From the NCBI RefSeq assembly GCF_003711515.1, contig NW_021167082.1:1656162-1720161 (forward strand): a stretch of DNA of 64,000 nt, given 5' to 3'. The translations under genes and the position numbers were made by a program. Source of the stretch: Sodiomyces alkalinus F11. Its lineage: Eukaryota; Ascomycota; Sordariomycetes; Glomerellales; Plectosphaerellaceae. Below are positions 55,731 to 64,000 of the stretch, piece by piece. Below the pieces are notes generated by a model, which was not told where the DNA came from, did not search any database, and worked only from the letters and a program-made list of their open reading frames with translations. How positions within the stretch are numbered: the stretch's first letter is position 1; each line of letters opens with the position of its first letter.

Positions 55731-57540
55731 GGTGGGCAAGAGTGGAAAAAGGACACATTTTGGGGATAAAGAAATCCAATGTAACTTGTAGTTCAGGGTA
55801 TGCATACTTTGGTAGGCCATTCCGATCATATAGTATAGAAGTGATGGTTGCAAAGTCGCCTAACCCTTCTTATCATCGCAAGGTCCATAGGTCCCTGGAA
55901 ATGATGTATCTATCTGATAGATAGTGCCCTCGAACCTTCAAGGGTTGCCCTCAGCACGGCCATAACCGAGGGAATTAATTACTTGTACGAAGGTATTGCT
56001 GAGACCAACATAGTTGCCGGCCTGTTTGAAGCAAGTGGTGGGCGGAAATCGAAGAGAGCCACTGATACCTCGAAAGTTGTACGTGTTCACTAATTACGTG
56101 GTTACTCGTTACGGGCATGGTTGGGTTGTTCCAATGGGGTCCAAACAGTTCCGTACTGGGAGAGAAAATATGGAGGCATGGAAGGGGAATATCGCTGGAA
56201 GTGGGTAGACCCATGGAATCTTCTGGGCTCGATACAAGTCCGGGACTTTCGGTGACGCTTGTTGGAAATGGGGCTGCCGTTGATTGAACCTGTCATGTTG
56301 ATAGCTGACAACTGAACTTTTCGTAATACCAAGGGCACTTAGCTACCTTAACAAGGCAATTGCGATGCGGCTAGAAGTTGATATTGTCCTTACCAGTACT
56401 TAGACCATTCTGCTGAAGTTTAGGTGCTCGGAAGGTTTGTAGTACATTGGTACCTGTCAATATGGTCGTATCTGGTATCGGCCGAGATGGAGGTGGGTGT
56501 CAAAGGCAAAAGCTTGATGGACTTCCCTCCCGCAGCGCACAGATGCGTTTAAAACCGGTAGAATGATATAAGCTTATACTGAAGTCTACCTTGCCTTAGT
56601 CACTTGATGAGGAGCAAAACAGCTTATTGCTTCGTAATTACCTAGGTGCCCAGTTACTTACAACTAGAAAGACCAACCGACTTGGCTTGCTACTCACGCG
56701 TATCTGAAGCGTGGTCCAGGTTAACTAACTAAGGTCCTTAGTACCGCACTTCGCATGCTCATATATTTTCGTATTTTAGCCAGCCCATAGAAAGCGAGCC
56801 GTGCCTGCAGGAGACCCTCTAAATACGAGGCAGGTACTTGAAAAAATGGTGAAGTCATTCTCGGCTCTTACAACGGGGCTCTAGTGGGGAGAGGCACGTA
56901 TAGGTAGGTAGTTGTTGGAGTTATCGTGGTCGTTGTGGTTATCGTTGTGGTTATCGTTGTGGTTATCGTTGTGGTTATCGTTGTGGTTGTCGGAACGACA
57001 AATATTCTTTAATCGCATACTGCGGGCTGTCGTGTGGCGCGTCTCCGATTCCCAGCCATACCCAGCACCCCCCTAGCTAAGTTTGAGCGCATTTCCCCGC
57101 CATTCCGCCTTGCACCTCTTCAGTCGAAATAGCCCTTTTATTACCTACCTACCTACCTTACCTACTGTACCTTTGCCTCAACATCACAAGTCACGTCAGG
57201 CCAGACCCTTCCAGTCCCGTACACGTTCTTCTCCCTCCTTTTGACCAAAGCCCACCTGCGCTCTGGGTGATTCTTGTCACCTTCACCTCCATTCCGCCAG
57301 AAGTACAAGACATCTTCGATGGCTGCCAGTTGTGCTCCTCGCGACGACTAGCCTCTTTCTCCTCTTCGTTCCCATCCAGTTGAACTTATTTGCCTGGACC
57401 ACGATCCGCACGCCGATTCTTCTGCTTTCTGGCCCAAGATCCTCCATCCCACCCAATCTGAGCTTAGCCCTATCTTACCACGACGCCGATCGCGACTCGG
57501 TAACCGGCCTGGCTGCTGAACCCCGACCGCAATCATCTCC
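55731..57540. other. Spacer between AGX1 and CRM1
   Basis: No gene is supported in 1.8 kb. It includes a 12-base minisatellite (56926-56990) and TACCTACC runs (about 57140-57170). The last 250 bases before CRM1 are pyrimidine-rich promoter-like sequence. Confidence 0.7.
56926..56990 (+). repeat. 12-base minisatellite, unit GTGGTTATCGTT
   Basis: About five tandem units with small variants at both ends, intergenic between AGX1 and CRM1. Confidence 0.93.
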
Positions 57541-60500
57541 ATGGCTATCACTATACCGGAGCTGGACAATTTGGTTCGCTCCTTCTACGAGGGGCGGGGC
57601 GAGCAGGTACGAAGCTCCCCTTTCGTGTTTCTTTCCAGGTCCCGTGGTGTGTGTTTGGTGCCATGAAATGCTTACAGTGTTTTACGACGATACAGCAAAA
57701 GCAAGCCCAAGCTGCCCTCAATCAGGTATGTCGAGTGTCCCTACCCGCTGACCACGCGCTCGCCGCGGTAGGCTCACAGTTCTGGCGATAGTTCAAAGAG
57801 GACCAAGACTCATGGCTTCTTGTCGATAAAATCTTATCAGAAGCGACCTATCCTCAGACGAAATGTTCGTCCCATCGTCCCATCCTCCCCGCCGCCCAGT
57901 CGCCCGACTTGACTACTAACTATCGCCTCAGACTTGGGTCTGCAAGTTCTGGACAGTGTTATCATGACAAGATGGAAGATTTTGCCTCGCGAGCAATGCC
58001 AAGGTGAGGTCCTGCTGGTCTTCTTTCTGCCCAGAGCGTGACGGGACTGGGGAGAAAAGAACTAACTCGAGCTAACCTTCCCAGGTATTCGCAACTTCAT
58101 CGTCCAGTTCATCCTCCAGATTTCGAGTGCCGAAGATATAATGAAGGAGCAAAAGACTCTCCTCAACAAGCTCAACCTCGTTCTCATCTCTATCCTTAAG
58201 CAGGACTGGCCCCATAACTGGCCTACCTTCATCAACGAAATCATCTCGTCCTGCCACTCGAGCCTGTCCGTTTGCGAGAATAACATGGTCATTCTGAGAC
58301 TGCTCTCGGAGGAAGTGTTCGACTATTCTTCAGACCAAATGACGTCGACCAAGGTCCGCAATCTGAAGACGACAATGTGTGCCGAGTTCTCGCAGATCTT
58401 CACCTTGTGTCAAGAGGTCCTCAACTCGGCCACCCAGATCAGTCTGATCAAGGCTACCCTAGAGACTCTCTTGCGCTTCTGCAACTGGATCCCATTAGGC
58501 TACATCTTCGAGACCCCTCTGATCGAGACCCTGCGGACGCGCTTCCTGCCTGAACCCGAGTTCCGTAACATCACACTGAAGTGTTTGACCGAGATCGGAG
58601 GTCTCCAGACTGGCGGCCCTGGACAGCCGAATACGTATGACGAGGCCCTGGTCAAGATGTTCACCGAGGTTCTCACTACCATCTCCAACATCATTCCCAT
58701 CACCATCGACCTCAAGTCGACATACCCGAATAGTAATTCCAGGGACCAGGAGTTTGTGCAGAACCTGGCCCTGTTTCTCACCAATTTCTTTGGCGTGCAC
58801 CTGAACGTGAGTACCTTTCCTACCTGCCTGTATTGTCTCCTCCCCCCCCCCCCCCTTTTTTTTTTTTTTTTTTCATCGCAAATTTGCTAACGAGCCCGGG
58901 AAGCTCATCGAGAACCTTCCCAATCGAGATTACCTCACTCATGGCCACTTCTATCTGATCCGGATATCCCAGATTGACGACCGCGAAATCTTCAAGATTT
59001 GCCTCGACTACTGGCTTAAGCTGGTCAACGAACTATACGACGAGATGCAGCAGCTCCCGATGGCCGAGTTGAATCCGCTCCTCGGTATGGGCATGGCCAG
59101 CGGAGGCGCACCGAACCCGGCGCTGCTGGCGAACTACCCGCTCCGGAAACACAAGTACGCCGAAGTTCTATCGAACCTTCGAACAGTCATGATCGAGAAG
59201 ATGGTTCGGCCGGAAGAAGTGCTCGTTGTCGAAAACGACGAGGGCGAGATCGTCCGCGAGTTTGTCAAGGAAAGCGACACGGTCCAGCTGTACAAGACGA
59301 TCCGGGAGTGCTTGGTCTACCTAACGCATCTGGATGTCAATGATACCGAGAACATCATGACCGAAAAGCTGGCCCGCCAGGTGGATGGCTCCGAGTGGTC
59401 GTGGCACAACTGCAACGTCCTCTGCTGGGCCATCGGGTCCATATCGTTGGCCATGAACGAGGAGACCGAGAAGCGCTTTTTGGTGACGGTGATTAAAGAC
59501 CTGCTCGGCTTGACCGAAATGAAGCGGGGCAAAGACAACAAAGCTGTTGTCGCCAGCAATATTATGTACATTGTCGGCCAATACCCTCGATTCCTCAAAG
59601 CTCACTGGAAGTTTCTGAAGACGGTCGTCAACAAACTGTTCGAGTTCATGCACGAGTCGCACGAAGGTATGTAGCAAGGGGGAGGCGTGGAGCTCGCGAA
59701 ATCTTTCCAGCTGACTGACTTGCGACACGGCGAATAGGTGTCCAGGACATGGCCTGCGACACATTTATCAAGATCGCCAAGTCGTGCCGGCGTCACTTTG
59801 TCGCGCTGCAGCCCAGTGAGACTGAGCCGTTCATCGAAGAGATCATTCGAAACCTTCACAAGATCACTTGCGATCTGACCCCACAGCAAATCCATACTTT
59901 CTATGAAGCATGCGGTTATATGGTCTCTGCGCAGGGAAATAAGCACCAACAAGAAAGGTTGCTGACAGATCTCATGAATATTCCGAATACCGCCTGGGAT
60001 GAAGTGATCAAGGCCGCCAGGGCGGACCCCACCTTCCTTCAGGACTCGGAGACCATCAAGATTATTGGCAACATCATGAAGACGAACGTCTCGGCTTGCT
60101 CCTCCGTCGGCCCTTACTTCTACCCTCAGATCGGTCGCATCTTCCACGACATGCTGCAAATGTATCAAGCCACTAGCCAGCTCATCTCCGAAGCTGTGCA
60201 GAATCAAGGTACGTTGAAGGGGTTTTCCTGGCCCGGGAATGCCATCGTGTGTCCCGAGTTTCAGTGCTAAGACGTTGTCACAGGTGAGATTGCGACAAAG
60301 ATGCCCAATGTTCGCGGCCTTCGCACGATCAAGAAGGAGATCCTCAAGCTGGTCGAGACGTACGTCGAGAGGGCCGAGGACTTGGCAGCTGTGCAACAGC
60401 AGATGGTTCCTCCTCTGCTAGAGGCCGTGCTCACGGACTACAATCGGAATGTTGCGGGCGCTCGTGACGCTGAAGTTTTGAAGGCCATGTCGGTCATCAT

Positions 60501-61597
60501 CACCAAGCTCTCCGTGAGTTATCCTCCGTCTCCCTCTTTTTTTTTTTTTTTTTTTTTCTCGTTCATGGCTTCCATGGCGGTGACACCGCAAGGCCCAACT
60601 CTTGGCTCTTTGGTTCCTCGAAGTGCATGATACTGACCCCCCGGATGTAGAGCTTGATGGAAGACCAAGTCCCCGGAATCATGGAGAACGTGTTTGAGTG
60701 CACGTTGGACATGATTAACAAGGACTTCTCCGAATACCCGGAACACCGGGTGGAGTTCTTCAATCTGCTGCGTGCTATCAACCTGCACTGCTTCCCCGGT
60801 AAGTTCGAGACAGGTCCTATTATCTTGAGTAGACTGGCCGAGCCATCGGCTGACTTGGACTTGTGACAGCCCTCTTGAAACTGGACAACCGCCAGTTCAA
60901 GTTCGTCATTGACTCTTGCACCTGGGCGTTCAAGCACGACAACCGTGACGTCGAGGCTGCTGGGCTTAGCATGTGTCTAGAGCTCATTAACAACATCGCG
61001 GATACAGATGCCCAGACGTCGAACGCATTCTTCCAGCAGTTCTTCATTACTATATTACAGGACGTACTTTTCGTTTTGACCGATACCGATCACAAAGCCG
61101 GTTTCAAGACGCAGTCGATGATTTTGATGCGCATGTTCTACTTTGTGAATCCATCGGACGGCAGCCCTCCGAAGATCCAGGGTCCCATCTATCCGCCAGA
61201 TCAGGCACCAGCCGGCACGCCCAACAAGGAGTTCCTGGCCAACTTCGCGGCGACGCTGCTTCACAACGCTTTCCCCAACCTTCAACTGTAAGAGAAAAAC
61301 GGAGCCGCATCATGAAGGTATATTGAAGCCAGAGTTGCTGACCCACGCTACTTGAACAGGGCTCAAATCCAGGTCTTTGTCGAGGGCTTATTCGCGCTAA
61401 ACACGCAGTACGACAAGTTCCGCTTGAATCTGCGAGACTTCCTCATTTCGCTCAAGGAGTTCGCCGGCGACAACGCCGAGCTGTTCCTTGTCGAGAAGGA
61501 GCAACAGGAAAGGGAGGCCAAGGCAGCCGACTTCGAACGTCGTGGGAAGGTCGGCGGATTGCTGAAGCCGTCCGAGATTGAGGACGACGAACTGTAG
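57541..61597 (+). CDS. crm1: Exportin-1 (CRM1), nuclear export receptor
   Basis: CRM1 carries leucine-rich-NES cargo out of the nucleus with Ran-GTP. Eleven exons join in frame to 1076 residues: 57541-57606, 57696-57725, 57792-57864, 57932-58003, 58085-58806, 58904-59666, 59738-60208, 60284-60513, 60651-60798, 60870-61287 and 61360-61597. The N-terminal CRIME/IBN part includes [19 protein letters not shown] and then [24 protein letters not shown] repeats follow, with [16 protein letters not shown] [19 protein letters not shown] and the NES-groove region [17 protein letters not shown]. This contains a Cys near residue 495 at the place of the leptomycin-reactive Cys of human and fission-yeast CRM1. 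The C-terminus is [11 protein letters not shown]. Exon 2 has only 30 bases. The start is shorter than in human CRM1 by about 30 residues; an upstream in-frame ATG was not found. Confidence 0.96.
58842..58873 (+). repeat. C14-T18 homopolymer tract in CRM1 intron 5
   Basis: A run of C followed by a run of T in the 97-base intron 58807-58903, ahead of a GCTAAC branch site. Confidence 0.95.
60537..60557 (+). repeat. T21 homopolymer tract in CRM1 intron 8
   Basis: Poly-T preceded by CT-rich sequence, 23 bases after the donor of intron 60514-60650. Confidence 0.95.
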
Positions 61598-64000
61598 ACC
61601 CGTTTGAATGGCGACTTTCCTGCTTTCTAGGTAGGGGGTAGCCATGAACTGCAACCTCAGCGTGGCTTATACAGCCCGTGATTCCTGTATCGTCTGTAGC
61701 GCGGAGTATTATTCCCCCTTGGCTATAGGTAGTGAGCAGTGATCAAGGATCCCATAAAATAAGAGCCGCTTCCTTTCGCGCAAATAGAGGATTATTTGTA
61801 ATGGAGAGGTCGTCGCCGTCGAGTATCTATCCCGTAATCGAGAATGCCTGTGTAGGAGACAACCCACCACACATGTGCCGCTTGAGCTTGGAGTTCTCGA
61901 CGGCTTCTGAACGATGGACGCGGTAGCCAGTCGGGATTCAATCGTCTTCCGGGACTGGAGAAACATGGTGAGCTTCAATACTTCTGCCGTCGATGTCTAG
62001 TCCCCTCCTGCGAAGATATGAACAAGATGCTGGAGCATTTGGCACAGATATATCCCCCAGCGACACGTCCTCCCGTATAATATACTCTTTATAGATTCTT
62101 CGTCCGCTTATTTGAAGACCAAGGACAGGAAGAAGGATATGTTGCCATCTTCGCGTGTTTCTTCCTCGTACCCTAGTGTACCTCCTCAGTGATATCTTCA
62201 AGCAGCAAGCCGTACTCATATTTTCCACACCATTTACGACGGGACCCTCACGTTGAAGAAAGGCATTGATAGACTCATATCTACTACGCATTACCGGGCG
62301 CACGGCTGGGATATATTTCATCATCTCAGTGGGGGTAATTTCAAAGCATGACATCTGGAACCGCCTCCGTGCTGACACTGACTGGTGAGTGAAGTCAAGT
62401 TCCACATATTGGCTCTTATCAACTGCGTGCCTCCTGTTCGTCTTGCGTCAGGGGAAGGAAGGTAAGAGGTCGACTTCCCAAGCCATATATGCACAAAGTA
62501 TGAGAGCCGAGGAGTGTTGTGATATTCCACGGGAAAGCCAACCCCAGCCATAAGGCTGCATGCAATAGGTATGAGATCACGGCGCACGTCTCGTGCTGTT
62601 TGAACACGGTTGCATCCCGTTCGATGGAATAGATATTGAGACAGTGGGTGGCAGCGCATAACATCGACGACTGGATCTGGGCATCCACCCGTCGGGAAAA
62701 AGAAAAATAGAAAGAGTCTGGGAAAGCCGGCTGGACCATGACGCACTGGTTTTTCAGCCAAGGATATCGCCTCGTCTTCCTAGTCTTCTTTTGATATACG
62801 GTGCACGCCACAGGACGGGAAGCACTGATCATGTCTCACGGCTCACGGACATGGCTGATGATATCTGGCTTGGCCGAGCCACAATCCTCCACATGACCAC
62901 CAAGTCTAGGTCTAGTAATCAAGAAAATAATCAAGAATCAAGTAAGAAGAACGCGAAGCCCCCTATCACACGAGCACCTAGATTCATCGTTCTTGGCCAG
63001 AAATCCCGCTTTAGAAAATTTTCATCGGATAACCGGGGATGCCGGTGGGCGCGAAGGGTCATAAACCGGTTGCGTCTCTCCCAGAGGTCGCGGCACGCAT
63101 CATTCTCATAGACTAGGGGGGCCACTTCCCCTTTATGGACAATAATGGTGCGATGAGAAAGTCGAGATGTGAGCTGAGTGCTGACAGAGAGATGACCAGT
63201 GGCGGCTGTGACAGTGAATGTCCGGGGTCCCTGTGATGACTACCACCAGTGTGGACAGATTAGACGAGGCAATAGTTTCCGGCCGGCTGACTTGAAAGCC
63301 TCTTTCTCACCTTCAGCTCACCGAGCAACGAGAGAAGCCGTGCCAGAAGGTGTGCCAGAAGGTGTGCCAATGGCGACCTGTCGACTTGCCTGCCGAGTGG
63401 AAGCGATAGGAGGAGTAGGATTCAACACCACCACCATCATCGTCCCGAATCGGGTTGGTCAACGGGGCCGAGACCGACCAAATTCAGCCAGTCCATCATG
63501 CGTGCGGCGTCTGCACGATAGCACTCTGGCGCTTGGGGGCGTGGGAATCCCCTCATCATCCCTAGGTCGATGTTGTGTAGCATGACCGGCAGGCTCTACT
63601 TTGTCTGATTTGGCCGACATTTTTTTTCTTCGCTGCGTCCCCTTCGCACCACGTCCTGGAAATAATGCGACGTCCACCAGGGCGCCAAATCAGACACAGA
63701 CTTTCTGTGTTGACCACCAGCACCAAGTCGAGGAGGTTATTGCAGGTGAAACCACCACAACCTCTCTCTCCCACCCCAACTCTGAGATATGTACAACAAT
63801 ATGCCAAGGACCCAAGACGAATTCTTCGGGCCACGGAGTTTTTGGCCTTGCCTCCCCCTCGTCCGAAGCGAAGCACAGCTTCGGCGGCTGAGCCTACTCC
63901 GTACTTTCGTACGTCGCACATGTACGAATACGCAAGGGTAAAAATACTTGGCTCGTGTTGGCGGTCCCAACCGTGCAGTGCGGCGTCGTCCCTTGCCCCC
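61598..64000. other. Right-edge region with no supported gene
   Basis: Downstream of CRM1 I find no frame with recognisable protein features over 2.4 kb. The longest, minus-strand frames at 61938-62405 and 62321-62761, have no domain I recognise and overlap each other. A TACTCCGTAC motif is at about 63896. Part of a gene beyond the right edge could begin here. Confidence 0.6.

Noticed and set aside
61938..62761. Two overlapping minus-strand frames of about 150 codons near the right edge
   Set aside because: No domain or motif recognised, they overlap in different frames, and composition resembles spacer DNA. A decayed gene cannot be excluded.

Overview
The window is nuclear DNA of a filamentous ascomycete (Pezizomycotina, most likely a Sordariomycete). 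The reasons are short GT-AG introns (mostly 60-220 bp) with CTAAC/CTAAT-like branch sites, intergenic spacers of about 0.5-2.4 kb, and a gene set with fungal-type architectures: DAD2 of the DASH ring, a fungal shugoshin, kexin, a very large PhoD-type phosphatase, and a LicD/MNN4-like protein. I see no operons, phage, CRISPR, rRNA or convincing tRNA, and no intact transposon. I support twenty protein-coding genes, about one per 3.2 kb. For most of them I rebuilt exon joins by hand from reading frame, splice signals and family conservation.

Layout. 1-5.3 kb: the 5' part of a secreted LicD/MNN4-family gene (-), running off the left edge; an ERD2-like KDEL receptor (+) with a long acidic tail; mitochondrial-type adenylate kinase (-). 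6.8-22.9 kb: a same-strand run of LETM1/MDM38, sorting nexin SNX4, kexin KEX2 and a ~1800-residue PhoD-type phosphatase. 23.8-33.1 kb: exon-junction factor Y14 (-), ORC5 (+), a SLY41/triose-phosphate-transporter-like carrier (-) and U2 snRNP factor CUS1/SF3B2 (+). 33.8-43.2 kb: Polycomb subunit SUZ12 (-) with a C-terminal PHD finger, an F-box/LRR-like protein (+) and a type-B carboxylesterase (-). 43.9-51.6 kb: an unrecognised protein with two TPX2-like basic modules (-), DAD2 (-) and shugoshin SGO1 (+); the last two are divergently transcribed chromosome-segregation genes. 52.1-61.6 kb: VPS29 (-), alanine-glyoxylate aminotransferase (+) and exportin CRM1 (+, 11 exons). 61.6-64 kb: no gene I can support.

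The genes are mostly housekeeping and do not form one pathway. Loose themes are secretory/endosomal traffic (ERD2, KEX2, SNX4, VPS29, SLY41), chromosome biology (ORC5, SUZ12, DAD2, SGO1) and RNA processing/export (Y14, CUS1, CRM1). The more unusual signals are: the SUZ12-PHD architecture; the duplicated TPX2-like modules; a GC-AG intron in Y14; two stop-free introns of length 3n (PhoD, ORC5); coding-strand C-run/T-run tracts just after the donor in several introns; and short palindromic motifs (AAGGTACCTT, TACGGAGTA) scattered through the spacers but not noticed in any exon.
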